A stretch of 64,000 nt of DNA from Pyrenophora tritici-repentis (GCF_003171515.1 NC_089391.1:1612001-1676000), one strand, 5' to 3'. Shown: positions 24,383-38,000, numbered from the stretch's first letter. The notes: a model not told the origin generated them from the sequence alone. A program made the numbers and translations.

Positions 24383-25626
24383 CTAGGAAGCCGTGCTGAT
24401 CACCGGTACCTTTCCTATGCTTTCTCTCCTCTCCTCGCTATCGTAAGAAGACACCAACTCAATCCTCATGCTATTTTGCCTCAGAATTTGCCGTTGCTGC
24501 TCCCTCACCAACCGCATAGGACCACGGAAGAACGCCGATAGCAGATCCGAGATATTACACGCGTCTAAGATTGCATTCAAAGGGCTAGCAGCAGGGCCAC
24601 CTTGGTATTTGTATGGTCTTGGGGAAAAGGCAACAATCATCAGGATGGCAAATATGGGCATTTCGCAAGAGAGGATGAGCGAGGCAAGGCCTGTGTTGAT
24701 GTCGTGGAAGGTCATGTATTTGTTAGGCCTGAGCTTGCCATGGCCTGCAAGTAAAGAGATGACAAACTGGTGTTGTGTTAGATTGCGTACAAGAAAGGGA
24801 CTGGCGATGAGTGGTTGGCTTACCGATTGGAAGAAGTTGAGACCAAGCACTGATTTGAATGTGAAAAGCTTCAGAAGAATTTGATGCTTCTGAAGTAGTT
24901 CCTTGTTCTTGTTGTAGAAGCTAACAGATTGCAGAATGGCGAGGGTGGTTGTGCATGCATCCAATATCATGAGCCAGATGTGGGCAAAATGTACACTATT
25001 GGACTGCTTGCAGTATTTATCCGTAACCAATGTGGCCACCGTAACGATCCACAACATAATGCTCACTGGAATAAACTGGAGTACGCTGTACCAAACCCGC
25101 TGTTGCATGTTAGATAGGTATTCATGACTCTAAAGATGACATCTCTTACCTTCATCCAAAACGGGCTCTTAGCATTCATTGATCCTCTGGCCCTCGCTCC
25201 GTCTCCGAACAACTTATCAAATCCTTCCCGATGTGCAAGTACAAGGTCGCACATGAAAAGTAAAAACGATGATAGCGCAATTGAGCAGCCAAGGTCTAGA
25301 GAAGGGGCAAGATATTCTCCTGCTGCTTCATGCCATACGACTAGGAAGGAGAATAGAGCGACCCATGGTACCAAGGAGATGATGCGAATAATCTGTCGTT
25401 GTTGCACCGGGTTCGAATAGCTGAGAGAATGTAGTACGACCAGCGTTCCGATTATGATTGTACTGAGGATCCCACAGGCGGCGGATAGTATTATTGCGAA
25501 TTGATGGAAGGAGAGGTTGGCGATGAAAGGAACAATTGGTGGGCCCTGAGTGTCTTCCGCGGGACATATGTTTGGGTCTTTAGGCCGCTCTAGAAGGCCT
25601 CTGGCTGTCATCGTAAAGGTATCCAT
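24383..25626 (-). CDS. Seven-helix membrane protein of the Ost-alpha / DUF300 family
   Basis: Exons 25626-25150 and 25099-24383 join in phase 0 across a 50-bp intron (GTAAGA donor, CTAACATGCAACAG acceptor region) to give 397 residues. At least seven hydrophobic segments can be seen, among them FAIILSAACGILSTIIIGTL, ISLVPWVALFSFLVVWHEAA, GCSIALSSFLLFMCDLVLA and FIPVSIMLWIVTVATLV. The order of helices, the KLFGD-type loop in the middle and the late DINTGLASLILSCEMPIFAI segment fit the organic solute transporter Ost-alpha fold of eukaryotes. Substrates are unknown in fungi. The cytosolic tail is Ser/Arg-rich and probably phosphorylated. Confidence 0.8.
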
Positions 25627-26297
25627 ACAGAAATCTGAATCGTGTGTTCAAGAAGATGTGGATGCAAATGGAAGTGGTCGAAACAGCCGGGTTGTTTGTG
25701 AAACCAGAAGTCACTGCACAGAACAAGGTGAGACGATGATATCGCTCAAGACCGTAAGACCTTTATACTACATATTAAGATCATCTCAGTCTGACTAGAA
25801 TCTATGCATAACGTAGCCATGTTTGAGGCCTCCGGCAATGCGGTGGCTGAGGTATCCATGATCCCCATCCTTTACCAACGCTCAGCTTACCGTATGAAGT
25901 AAATAGTGCTTTCTGAAGCATCCCTTGGCAAGCCTTATGTCCTCGCCACGGAGCTTAGCAGCTCAGTGAACGTACGGTGCATAGGGTTTGCGGGAACAAC
26001 GTTGCGTGACAAAGGCTGGATGCCTGAAGTTGATGTGCGCGCAACATGCGCCTGAATCAACATAGCGCCAAGCGTGTTTGGGATGCGATTGGTCAAGGAT
26101 ACCTAGTATGGAAACGGCTGTGCTATGAGACTTGAGCGAGACCTGATATTCATCGTCAGTTGAATATCTGCTTTAGCTAAGAGTTGGGCAATGGTTCCCC
26201 TGTGCTTGGTTGGCAGATGTTTTTCATTTCTATAGTGACTGCTGGTGGCCCAACGTAGATAGAAGGAACCTTGCAGAATCCAGCTACGAGCTCACAT
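25627..26297. other. Intergenic
   Basis: 670 bases upstream of the Ost-alpha-like gene and downstream of CCT3; no gene supported. Confidence 0.4.
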
Positions 26298-28097
26298 CTA
26301 ATCATCACCGCCCCCTATCGGACCGCTCACTTGCTTCGCCGATTTTGCGGCAACAATGTCGTCAACCCTCAATAGCAGACAGGCGCTCTCAACGGCAGTC
26401 TTGACACTCTGTTCCTTGACCGCCAGAGGCTCCCATACGTTGTACGTCCGCATATCGACGACCTTGCCCGCATCGCCGTCGATACCCCAGACGCTTCCAG
26501 TTTGCTTGCCGTCCTCATAACCCTCGGCGTGCTTTGCACGTAGTTGAGTTAGCACCTTGATCGGACTGTTTCCTGAGTTTTGGATGAGTGTGCGTGGGAT
26601 GACTTCCATGGCCTCGGCAACAGCCTTGTACGGCCATTGTGCAACGCCCTCAATCAGCTTGCCTTTCCTGTCCAGGCCGACAGCGATGGCCATCTCCGTG
26701 GCACCACCGCCTGGGCACAGCTTGGGGTTCCATATTACGTTCCTGGCCACACCCATGGCATCATGTAGATTCCGCTCAATCTCGTTCAGGATGTCTTTTG
26801 AGGGACCCCTAAGCATGATGGTACAAGCCTTGGGGTTCTTGCACTTTGTAAGGAAGGTGAAGTACTCGTCGCCAATCTTGGAAATCTCGAACAGACCGCA
26901 CTCGGTACCAATGTCTGACGCGGTTGCCGAGAAGACGGAGTTGACGATCGTCGCACCTGTTGCACGAGCGATACGGTTGTTGTCGGTCTTGCGGACCCGG
27001 CGGATAGCGGTAATATTGGCCTTTACGAGGTAGTGCTGTGCGAGATCTGATCCTTGTTAGCGAACATTTGACAAATTGAACTGGGGGTAACGTACCACTC
27101 ACGCCCTTCTCAGTGATGACAAGGTCGGGCTTGAGGGCGATGATAGCATCGCACATGTTCTTTACCTGCTCCTCCTCGATTTGCAGTATCCTGTTCCAGT
27201 CCTCCTCTTTGCTGACTTCAATGTTCGTTTGGCTCTCGCCCTTCTTGTACTCCAATGTGCAGTCCAAAAGCAGAACACGGGGGTTCTCGATCTTCCGCCT
27301 CATCTTGGGGTGTGTAATGTCTTTGTTGACCATGACTCCGTCCAGAACCTCACTATCCTCGATTTCGCCTCCAGGAATCTTCTCAATACGCGCGTAGCGC
27401 TTGATGTCGACCTCCTTCTTGCCAGACCCAATGTCGAGTGAGACAGTCCGGACTGCCTTTAGGGCAAGGCCACACATCAGGTCCGACCATCGCGAGACGA
27501 ACTTTGTGCCAATTGAGGAGTTGATAATCTTGTACATCTGCTCGTCGTCGTTGACGTCGACTTCGACGGCGATTTCACTGATGATCTCGAGCGCGTCGGC
27601 GAGAGCCTTCTTGAAAGCCTGGATAATGACGACGGGGTGGATGTTGCGCTCAAGCTGGGGCAGAGCTTGTGCGAGGATCTCTCCCGCTGCTTGTTGTCAG
27701 ATTCTGCATTTGTTTGTCCCCGCATATCTACACACCTAATATGATGACGGTGGTTGTGCCATCGCCAACCTCCTCGTCCTGTGTCCTGCTGAGCTCAATC
27801 ATGCTCTTGGCTGCCGGGTGCGCGACTTCAATCTCTCGAAGGATAGCGTGACCGTCGTTGGTGAGGACGATACCGCCCATGGGGTCGAGCAGCATCTTCA
27901 GCATGGCCTTAGGGCCGAGACATGATCTGATAATGTCGGCGACCGTCTTGGCTGCTGTGATGTTGGATAGCTGAGCTTTGCGGCCAAACTGCCGCTCCCC
28001 GCCCGGGGTCTGCGTGTCTGTTGTTGTGTTAGTGGGTGGGCTGTCAAGGCTTCAGATGTTTTCTCAGCTTACTCATAACCACCACTGGCGCCTGCAT
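26298..28097 (-). CDS. CCT3: T-complex protein 1 subunit gamma (TRiC/CCT chaperonin)
   Basis: Four exons, 28097-28073, 28017-27736, 27686-27096 and 27046-26298, give 548 residues. The first exon encodes only MQAPVVVM plus one base. Chaperonin signatures are clear: RKAQLSNITAAKTVADIIRS, LDPMGGIVLTNDGHAIL, the nucleotide-binding EVGDGTTTVIIL, and CPGGGATEMAIA near the C-terminus. The gamma identity follows from the N-terminus (MQAPVVVM followed by NT) and the KAMLKMLLDPMGG stretch. The subunit takes one fixed place in the eight-membered ring that folds actin, tubulin and WD-repeat proteins in the cytosol. All introns have canonical GT-AG ends. Confidence 0.96.
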
Positions 28098-28881
28098 TGT
28101 GATAGCCGGGGTCTGGAAACACGGTAAAGAAGAAAGAGGGGCTCGTTATTAGAGTTGCGTGGGGTATCTTTGGTTTGGTGCCTGGCAGCTTCTCCGCTAA
28201 CTTTTGCTACCACCAAAAACCGCGTCGCAACCGCCACTATTTGCCGGCGCGGATTATCTGCCGCCGACGTTCAGCCACACCCCCACCAGCCACTGCTGAC
28301 ACATGCACTGCTGACTGATGCAAGACTAGCCTGCGATCAACGGCAACTTCCGTCTTGTCGGTTACGTCACGTGCCTGTCACCTATCGGCCCTGTTTGCCT
28401 TACACAGAAGCTTGGCGGCTGCCGGATACGGCCGCCAAACATCGTCAGCCGGCCAATGCACGCTTGACCTGCCCTGAGCATGGCTCGCCGGACCATTTTG
28501 CCTTACATTCTGCCGCTCCTCACCGCGTTGCAGCCAGCCTCTCACGGGACTCGCGCGCAGCTTACAAGACTGCTCTGGCGCCCACGAAACCTTCCCTCCT
28601 ACATCTCACTTCTTTGCGCCAACCCTCACATTCCACCTTTTCGCTCTTCCTCACCTGAGCTCCATATACCTCGATCAATCTTCACTCATCTTTAACCTCA
28701 TATCATCCATCATACTTGCGCCTTACTCTACTCCCATCATCTGCTTCATCATCTTCTATCATCGTCGTTGCTCTTAGTAGCAGGCAAGGTCGTCGTGTGC
28801 TGCTCATCTTCTGTCCAGACTACCTGGCAGACATTTGTATCCTTGAACCCTTGTATCATTCTAATCTACTAAACTTACAGT
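28098..28881. other. Divergent promoter region CCT3 / unknown gene
   Basis: 780 bases, C/T-rich towards the right end, which looks like the 5' leader of the plus-strand gene. Overlapping open frames without domain support are present. Confidence 0.45.
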
Positions 28882-29811
28882 ATGGGTCTGAACTACTACG
28901 CCTCATCGCCAACCGTGGTCCTGCCGCCCCAACAACCGCAGGCCTACTTCTCACATCACCAAAGCGCCTCATCACCAATGGGTAATATGCGTCCCAAATA
29001 CCCTACTCCACCATCGCTCAACTATCTAGCCGCAACTTCCAATGCCACCGCTGGGCGCAAACGTTCCATTGCCGACGTCGACGAACCGGAGGAGAACCTA
29101 CCTGTCGGATCCATTATCACTCAATCGCCTTCGAAACCAAAGGCCGAGCCTGTGTACGGCCCAGGAATGACCCTCATCTACCCTGGAGAGCCCGGCTACA
29201 GAATGGCTGCCGAGTCTCAATCAGGCACCTGGTACGAAGAGAAAATCGAGAAGGAAGAGAAAGCTGAAGCTGTTCGTCCTATTGCCATCTCGCGCAAATC
29301 AGTTCGCATGAGCCCAACTGCCAATATCCAAATCCCCTCCCTCAACGACATGGACGCTCAGAAGACTGAAGAGCTCATCGACGACAACGGCACTACAGTT
29401 AATAAGCTCATCATGGCCCTCGGAGTAGGCTGGAAGAACGTCATGTCCAACCCCAACCTACGCGATGCAGCACGCGCATATGCGCGCGTAATTGAGCGTC
29501 ACTTCGACTTCACTGATGCTCTTGTCATGCTTGAGAAGGAGTCGATCAATGCCTACCTGGTACGCGCCAAACAACACGGCGTCCAAGGCTACTGGCTATT
29601 CTCGGACAGCCTCCAGTGGTGCCAGCTCGTAGGGTGGTCGCTTGAGCGAACAGTCAACAACCTCATGTTCGGATCTACTCCTCGCGTCGAGGGCGAGCGC
29701 ATCAATGCTCGCCAGCTCACTCCAACTCCGGAGCCTGCTGCGGCGTCCATTTCCCAGCCCGTCGCCGACATTCCCATGGCTGCTGCGGACGTGGATGCAA
29801 TGGAGATGTAA
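28882..29811 (+). CDS. Protein of unknown function, probably nuclear
   Basis: An uninterrupted ATG frame of 309 residues with a pyrimidine-rich leader. Residues 1-55 are low complexity and rich in Pro, Gln and Ser. GRKRSIADVDEPEE (about residues 57-70) resembles a nuclear localisation signal next to an acidic stretch. Residues 155-270 look like a folded helical region (TVNKLIMALGVGWKN, ARAYARVIERHF, DALVMLEKESINAYL). The C-terminus is Ala/Pro-rich with acidic residues. I do not recognise a domain. The layout, a disordered tail plus one helical region, would suit a regulator, but that is only a guess. Confidence 0.8.
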   Translation: MGLNYYASSPTVVLPPQQPQAYFSHHQSASSPMGNMRPKYPTPPSLNYLAATSNATAGRKRSIADVDEPEENLPVGSIITQSPSKPKAEPVYGPGMTLIYPGEPGYRMAAESQSGTWYEEKIEKEEKAEAVRPIAISRKSVRMSPTANIQIPSLNDMDAQKTEELIDDNGTTVNKLIMALGVGWKNVMSNPNLRDAARAYARVIERHFDFTDALVMLEKESINAYLVRAKQHGVQGYWLFSDSLQWCQLVGWSLERTVNNLMFGSTPRVEGERINARQLTPTPEPAAASISQPVADIPMAAADVDAMEM

Positions 29812-32206
29812 CGCGTCTCAAGCAATTCCTTCTCGGTCTTCTCCCACTACATGGCAACAAAATATCTATCGGTTATCGTCTCCGGTTGTATTGATTTACG
29901 CTTTCGACTTGTGGTTCCTTCTTCGGCGATTCGGCGTTCGGTGGTGGTCACGGATGGCTCACCGGAAATGACTGATTTGACATGTATTATATTGCTATGC
30001 TTTTGCTGCGACAGCTTGATCGAACATTCTTGATCGCTCCAGCTCAGTGCCACTAAACACACCAGACATCAAACAAATGAAACTATGATCTACATTCACA
30101 TATAGCTCCACCCATGCATGTGATGTGATGGCTAAGGTGTGAAGTCAGCCTCCAATTCTGCTTATCCCTCGTCGCACAACGTGGCTTGTTCCACGATAAC
30201 TTGAGAAAGCAATACCGGTCGAATGACCTTGATTGTTCGACTCCGCGCACGCATTTCTGCTCAGCCGACGTAGATTGCAGTCTAAAAATGGCAACCCGCG
30301 CCATCAAGCACGGCTTTGCCTACGCTCCAAGCGCTGCCGAAGATACCGCTCCTCAGCAACGCGAACATGTCGCGCGCAACGCGTCGCCCAGCACCCCCGA
30401 CACCATTGCCTAGGCGACAGTCGCACGCACCTACATCCATATCCTCCAGTTTCGGCATTACCGGTAGAGCTCGCCTTTGGGGACGTCTCAAACAACAGTC
30501 TAGACCGGCATCGTCTGCGGGGTCTGAGACTGGCCCGCTGATGTCCGGCCGGATACGGCTTCTGACCTTTCAGTTGATTCACGCATTTGCCGCAAGCACA
30601 AGCTTGAAACAAGGATGTGCTTAACCTGAAGAGCGAGGTATGCAGCTTTCGGGGTGAGTTGAGAGGGGCATGGCCAGCCTGGCTTTGTTGGGACTTGGGG
30701 TTGGGGGCGACGATGCGACACGAGTTCGGCATGGCTTTTGGCTTTGATTGGGGTAACAGCCCGCCGTGTGCTGCATCAAGCCTGTCGCTGCGAGGGCTGA
30801 TCCCAACACACTCCAACACGCTCACGAGACGCACTTCTTATCATGACCGAAGCTATTGGTGGACTACGTTGCAGGCAGCTCTCGGAGACTAAGACCTACA
30901 CTACGTATGTACTTGTCCCTTGTCTGGACTCGCAAGCTTCACTTCAGCCTGCATTGCGGTGAACGACACCGACTTGTCCATCTCCGGCGCCTACCACTGC
31001 CGCACATGTTTCCACAAACAAACTTAGTAAATTTGCGAGCATCGAGTGCTGAAGCTTTCGTTGACCCTGCGCTGGGCTAAACTGCGACACGACGTGCGAA
31101 ACTTTGCAGGGGTTTTCCGCCCGGTTTTTATTTCGATCGACAGTGTCGTAATACTGTAGGTTCATCTACTACCATTCCTGTACGGAGTGAATTCCGAGTA
31201 AGCAGAAAGACGGCCAACAATGGGTTTCGCGATTCTGCGTTTGCTTCGCGGCGAAGGAGGACGCTGCTGAAGTTTAGTAAGCAGCGGGTCCTTCAAGCCA
31301 GCCAAAATGCCCTTAGAGCGGAACTCCGAAGCTCTCATCATTAACGCTCAATCGATTGCATTCCTCTATCACATATTCGAAGCAAGGACAGATGTCTTAC
31401 TCGCAGAACCGTGACGTCTTTAGCGTACCGTCTGACCGAACCCTCTGGCCCTCAACGAATGGATTCTTCGAAATGCTCGTCTGCCCTTGTAATCTTCCCA
31501 TGATGCTCAGCAATGACTTACAACGGACGTTCCACTCAACAATATCAGAAGTCCAACCCATGTTAAACTCTGCTCAAGAAATTCTATTGGCTGAAGGGTG
31601 CTTACAGCCCGACCACAAAACATATCTTGTGCTTGCCATCAATTCCACGACGATGCTATCCATGAACACAAGTTAAGCATAATAGCTTCTATGTACATGC
31701 TTACAAGCGCCGTATCGGACTGATAATAAACCCCCGAATATGCATCAGCACAGGCCGTTTCTCAACCAGATAATAGAGAGCAGCGAAAGCGCAATCGCCA
31801 TACCACAGCATCAAGTGGCACTTTTTTTTGAAGTGTATAGTTTTTCTTCCTTCACGCTGCGCATTCTATGTGTATAGATATCCGTCTGAACGAAGTTATA
31901 CTTGGTCCTGCCCCTCACTACGCCCGAAGGCAGCAGCGCTCTACGACTCGATCACGACCTATCACATTTCCCAATGACGAAAGATTCGAAAACAGAGCTC
32001 CAATAGTGTCGCGTTATCAAAGGAATCCAACACCATCACAACGAGTTTTGATATGTGCTCGCCACCTTGGTCATTCACCATCATGACGTTGTCTAACAAT
32101 GAATGTCGATTTTGCACACCCTTCAGCTTACATTATGCCACCCCTTGCAACTTAAGATCTCATTTTGAGTTGAACATGACCATCTAATTACCAATATTCT
32201 ACCAAG
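29812..32206. other. 2.4-kb gene-poor stretch
   Basis: No convincing gene. Overlapping short frames on both strands around 30300-30830 show GC-rich, Arg/Ser/Pro-rich translations but no consistent start, intron or domain. This tract leads into the degenerate HET gene. Confidence 0.4.
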
Positions 32207-34418
32207 ATGCCGTTATGTCGCCTCTGCCAGTCCCTAGACATCCTCAACATTCCCAAACTATCAGATGACTACAACGCCTACCCCATACCCTTGCGTACTT
32301 ATCCCACTCAGATTGATATATACAGCTCACGCCTTGGCGCCCTCTACAGAAAAGACCCCAGTACACCCGCTGAACTCGAACCCTTAGGTCTTCCATTCCA
32401 CCAGTCTATTGCCGATCTCGCCGCCAGCGCTGCCTCTTGCGAGATCTGGGGCGTCGTTCATCACGAGGTTACGGAGTTTATGACTGAGCTAACAGATACA
32501 GCGACGGAAAAGGGACCAGACTGGCGGATGTGGATAGTGAGGGGAAAGAGGGATACGGGTGACTTTCTGGTGGTTTCAGGGGACCTGAATCAATGGTATC
32601 GTATTTGGGTCGTCGCTGCAGTGGGACTGTGTGTTGATTGTACGCTGCCCGACTACTCTGTCATGGATTTCGTTGCTAATGTGTTGCGACAGACAACGAT
32701 CCTCTAAGTTAAGCGCGCTGATCAGAGGCCGGGAGATCCACAGTTCCTCGTCGGACGTACTAGAGCATTGCGTCACGTGGGTGCACGACTGCGATGGTCA
32801 ACATGCCAATGAACGTTGTCACGTCGAAGCAGCGCCGCTTCCCTTGCGCGTACTCGAAATTCAAAGTTCCAAACCGTACAGTGTATGCTTGTACGAAAGC
32901 CAGGATGGAAAAGGGCGATATGCAGCACTCAGCCATGTTTGTGACGATGCCATGATGAGCAGCGCGAGTTTTGAGGAACACAATGACGGTATTGACGTTG
33001 AAAAACTACAGAAGACATACCAAGACACGATTGTCGTTGCAAGGAAGCTAGACTTACGTTACCTTTGGATCGACAAGCTATGGTGAGTTCTCAGGACCCC
33101 GGAATGCCTACCTCTCATGCTTTTCCTCTACTCTTTTGCAATATCTGACGCATAAACAGTATATCCCAGGAAGACGCCGCAGAATGGCCCCGCGACTCCC
33201 CTCGCTTCACATCTGTCTACTCAAACACATACATTGTCCTTGCTGCCACGGGCTCGGGAACGGACAACGATGGATTATCCATCTTCAACGCAACGCGAAG
33301 TATACCCACATACTATACCTTCCCCCACACCACCACTACCAAAGAACCCCCCTCTTACAGGTATAATCCACGCATTCCGCGGCTCTCGCGAAGACTTCAC
33401 CATGTCCAGACCTAGCGACCTCCTAGAACCCGAGCCACTAAGCCAACACGCCTGGGCCTTCAAGAACACATATTCGCCCCACGAATCCTAAATATCTGCA
33501 AAAAAGAAGTCATGTACCAATGCCACTGCACTTCATAACGGAAACCGGATATTACTCCCCCGGCCGCAGCGACCCCCATCTACCCGATCCTCCATCCTCC
33601 AACACCACCACCACCATATTCACAATCTCCCAACAACTAGACGCATGGTACTCACATGGCACTACATCCTAAACACCTACTCCCGCCTCTCCCTCCTACA
33701 CCTCACACACAAATCCCCCGCCCTCTGAAACATCGCCGCCACCTTCGTCACCACATACCCAAACACCTGCATCGCAGGTTTCTGGCGTAAATCCTTGCTG
33801 GAAGGTCTCCTGTGGCAAGCCATCGGCACCACCACGGCTACCTCTTCTTACCGCGCCCCCAGCTGGAGCTGGGCACGCATGGACGGCCCGTTTGGCGTGT
33901 TCGTCCCTGGTGCAAGTCACGGCGACGGGACGTGGAGGGCACTGGCGCAGATAGACGATTGTGAGGTCGAGTTGGAAGACGAAAAGCGGCCGTTTGGTGG
34001 AGTACGTTCAGCGGTGTTGAATATGCGCGTGCCGTTTGAAGTACTCGTTCCAGTGGGCTTTACAGGCGATGTGGAGGCGTTTCCACCGAGGCAGAAAGGT
34101 GTTAAAGTGAAGATTAGGGGTGGTAAGACAAGTGGTTCTTACGCTGTTTTCGACACGCCGCAGCATGTGGAGCATGCGAAGGGGAGGGAGTTGAGCGCGT
34201 TGGTGCTGATGGCGCGTGAGAAGGAAGGCGGGTTTGGGTGTGGAGCTGCTTGTGGGGAGGACGTGAGTAGGGAGGCGTTTCATTGTGTTGTTGTTGCTAG
34301 GGTGGAGGGGGATCGAGAAGAGGAAGAGCTGCCGAGTTATGAGAGGTTGGGTAATGAAGGGCGTGCGGGGATGACTGGAGAGGAAGGAGAGGGGCTGGAG
34401 AGGTTTGTATTTGTTTAA
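32207..34418 (+). pseudogene. HET-domain (heterokaryon incompatibility) pseudogene
   Basis: HET-type landmarks occur in the right order but in different frames: AALSHVCDD, the LRYLWIDKL..CISQEDA motif (split by a likely intron, 33083-33159, GTGAGT donor), a VYSNTYIVLAATGS core, then PLSQHAWAF, an IFAPRIL-like tract in the next frame, and finally GLLWQ with SYRAPSWSWARMDG in the last open part. Frame changes are needed near 32650-32710, 33350, 33470 and 33535, and an in-frame TGA lies near 33728. At least five lesions therefore make an intact product very unlikely. The ancestral family encodes cytosolic HET-domain proteins that trigger cell death after fusion of unlike hyphae, and it is large and fast-evolving in this class of fungi. 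Confidence 0.88.
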
Positions 34419-35036
34419 AGTGGATGGAAGTTGGTGAGATGGGGTGGATGTGGATAGGGTTAGGTACGGCGAGTATACACATCTCTTATTCCGCGCTCGA
34501 CGACTATATACGAATATACGATTACCCAACCACCAATGATTACTATTTATCCTTTTTTGTATACAAAATAATGATGATAATAACAAGGAAATCTATAGAG
34601 ACAGTAATAGGACCAACTAGAAAGACAGACAGGCTAGACAAGCGCGGTGTGAGTATAGGTATTACAGAAAAGAAAGGGAAGAAACAGTTCTAGTTGGGAG
34701 AGAGAAAAAGAAGAACGAGGAAAAACGCCCGGGCCAATGCATCTAGATACCCCCCAACCACACCACACCACCCTATGACAATGCAGACAAGACGGAGAAA
34801 ACAAGGACAGACAGACAGACAAACTGCCAAGAATTAGGGAAAGAGAAACCCCAAAACGCAGACAAATGGACAAAACCCCAGCGGTATCAGCATCTTCACC
34901 ACTACCCGCAAGTATGCCAATCTATACAACTCCCCCTTCTCAACCCCACGGTAGTATCTCTTCAAGCCTCAAGTCCAATTAATTACTGCAAAACGGTTAG
35001 CTTTCATCCCCACGCAAAACAAGGAATAACCACTTA
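34419..35036. other. Convergent intergenic region
   Basis: 600 bases between the HET remnant and the 3' end of phospholipase D; simple-sequence-rich, no gene. Confidence 0.4.
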
Positions 35037-38000
35037 CTAAATCTCCAACGGCGCAATTTGATCCACATTATACAACCACCCACCGCCTCTCTCCTCACTC
35101 TCCAGCCAATCATACGGCCAAAGTACAATATGTCCCTGGACCAATTCCAGCAACCTCTTCGCATCCTCCTTATCAAGCATGATATCCGCATCCGTCGCAT
35201 TGAACGTCTTATTCGAGCTCTTAGTCGTCGCGCGTCTCCTAGAGCGCTTAGTGTTGGAGCGATTGGGCGTGCTTCCTGTTGCTTGGCCCGTTTGATTGGG
35301 ATGAGCAACAGGTTCGGAGATAGTGACTTGGCGGCCGCGGTCACGCATCGAGTGCGAGGTTTGCGGTGGAGGATGCGAGGCGAAGTCTGTGCTGGCAAAG
35401 TCGGAGGGGATGGGTGGAGGGGCGGGGAAGGTGAAGGTTTTTTCAGGGAGGCCAGGGTTCATGGGACTGACGACGGCGTCGTCGGCGGGTTCGGGGGCGA
35501 GCTTCTCGTTGAGTGTGGAGCCGGATGCGGTGTCGAGGTGGAGGTTTTGACGAGAACCAGCAGCGGTAGGGGCAAGTTTGCTGGATTGGACGCGTTGTTC
35601 TTGGTCTTCGGCCCATTGTTCGACGCCACCCATGCTGGAGTGGTGCGTGTTCTCGCCTTGGGGACCTCCGCGGTTGCCATCGGAGTTGTTGGTCATCTTC
35701 TCACTGAGCTTCTCGCCGAGGGCGCCGACTTGCTTGCCCATGTTGCCGGCTGTGGAGGTGAGCTTGCTGGTGATACCTGTTCCTGGTGGACCGGTGGTAC
35801 CGGGTGCGTCTTGCTGCTTGTGCATTTGGCCCTTGTCGCCGCCCTGGGATTTGGTGAAGCGCTCGGAGAAGGCAGCATACTCTTGGTATTCCTTCCATGT
35901 TCGTACTTCGTTGTCGGGCATGCAGCGGAAGACTTGCCGGAACAACTTGGTGTTGTTCTCCGCAATCTGGTGCCAGGTGTCGAGGAAGAAGCTATCGTTG
36001 ATGGGATCGCGCATGCAGTCTTCGGTGACGATGGGCCGTCGCATCTCTGAGAGAAGAGGGTTGATTGCAGCGGACGAACCTTGACTGAAGCTGCGTTGGA
36101 GAGCAGGAGGCCCACCGATATCGGTATCGTCCAAGATTGGCAGTGCAGGGAGCTGACTGAGCTGTGTAAGACCCAGCTTCGTCGTATCCATACGCGGAAG
36201 CTTGGGGGGTGGAAGACCAGCGTATCCAGTTCCGTCTGTCTGCGCGCTAGTTGTACTATGCCGAGTACCTGTGGTACCACTACGCTTTCGTGTTTTGAGT
36301 GTGCCACTCTTCCTTGGAGTGGCCGCATGGCCTTCTGCAGCAATATCCGTCACAAGCTTCTCGTGGCCGTGCTCGTCAATGTAAGAGTCCCTGCCCTGAG
36401 ATATCTCCGGTCGGTGCTGTGAAACTTCGAGCATGTGGTCGGGCCCTTCGCCACGAACGTCCTTGGTATGCGCGGTATTGTTCTGTACACGGGTATCCGC
36501 GGAAGGCTTTTTGCTATTATGTAGGTGAGGGTTCTGGTCCTGCGCCCAGTCGAAGTCGTGGTTGAAGCTGTGCAGCTTTTCGGCCTTTTCTATAAGCTCA
36601 TCCTGCATTCTGTAGTTGTTCTCTTCCAGCTTCTGTTCAGTCGCGCGCTGGGCTGTCGGCGATCCAGGCCCAGATGACTCAGTGTGAAAGCCGACACTAT
36701 CGGCATCATCGGACATCTGGCTGATAATTTCCTCTTCTGAGATGCAATCGACATCGATGCCGAGATGCTCGCGCATGAGACGCATTCGCAGGGTGTGGGG
36801 GAACTTGCCGACCTTGTATGGCTGACCACCCATGTACGAGTCAAGTAGTTCAGTATCGCGGATGATGGCTGCAACTTCAGAATCTCGTGAACCCAACATA
36901 GACCGCTCGTTGATGTTTGCAGATCCGATGATAGCAACTCGATCGTCAACTACCATGATCTTGGCGTGAATGTAGAGCTGTTCCGTGACAAGCATTTTGT
37001 TCGGACCAACCTCGCCCCATGACCTCAGAGCGTAGAACTGAATGTAGTCTTCGGGCTCAATGCCAGCAGCCCGCAGACGACCAAAGATGGATCCTTCTCC
37101 ACGGCAGATACTGTGATACTGGCACGTCATGATGAGGCGGACACTGCTACCTTCTTGTTCATCGACAGTATTCTGGTATCCAGGCATCAACGGCAACATG
37201 ATGCACGCTCTCCAGTCTTCGTCATTTGCGTGCGCACGCTTGATACGGTCGACGATTGCGTCGTTGATCTTGTTTTCAATCTTGGTGCCGAGCACTTCGC
37301 TGCTACTAATGTAGAACTGGTTCTCAATGTAGACGAAATGTTCCGACGTGGCAATCATTTGCACATATGCGTTCATGATGCTGTGCTCGACCTTGTTGGG
37401 AGTTCCCAGAGACCAGGCACAGGCAGAACGGAGGATCTGCACTTCGCAGGTTCCATCGAGACCCAGGGCTTCTATGTCAGCTGGGTTGAAGTCGGGCGGT
37501 GGCAGGAGGAAGGGCGTAGGTCGAGAAGGCTTCCTCTGGCGTAGGAGATAGTTCCAACGCTGGACGAAGTGACGGGTCAGATCGCGGGCAGGCTGGCCAA
37601 CGATTTGCATGCCGACGTCGTGCCATGGCATCCTGGGCACCTTCGCGCGATCGTACATCTCTTCATAGGGTTTGTCGAGAGCGAAGAAATCTTGTACACG
37701 AGGATTGGAATAATCCTTACCCGGCCACAATTGACAGTGATCGGCGTCCTTCGGGGTATCGTCGAGCTCAAAGCCAGTGGGCTTGTCGTCTACCACGACG
37801 TGCTGTGGTGTGTCCCAGCGACCGAAACACAAGTCGACACCTCCGCAGAAAGCAACGGTGTGGTCGATGACGCAAATCTTCTCGTGATGCGACCAGAAGA
37901 ACGTATTTTGACGGATCTGGTTTGGCGAGCGCTGTACGAAGATGTTGGGGTGAAGATCGAGCAAGGAGAACTTTGAGTATTCAGAGTCGATGGGGATGGC

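Noticed and set aside
28155..28658. 167-codon plus-strand frame between CCT3 and the next gene
   Set aside because: It lies in a C-rich promoter/leader region with no motif; it is probably open by composition only.
30304..30834. Overlapping frames on both strands in a GC-rich patch
   Set aside because: There is no consistent start or domain, and the two strands give equally plausible but unrelated peptides.
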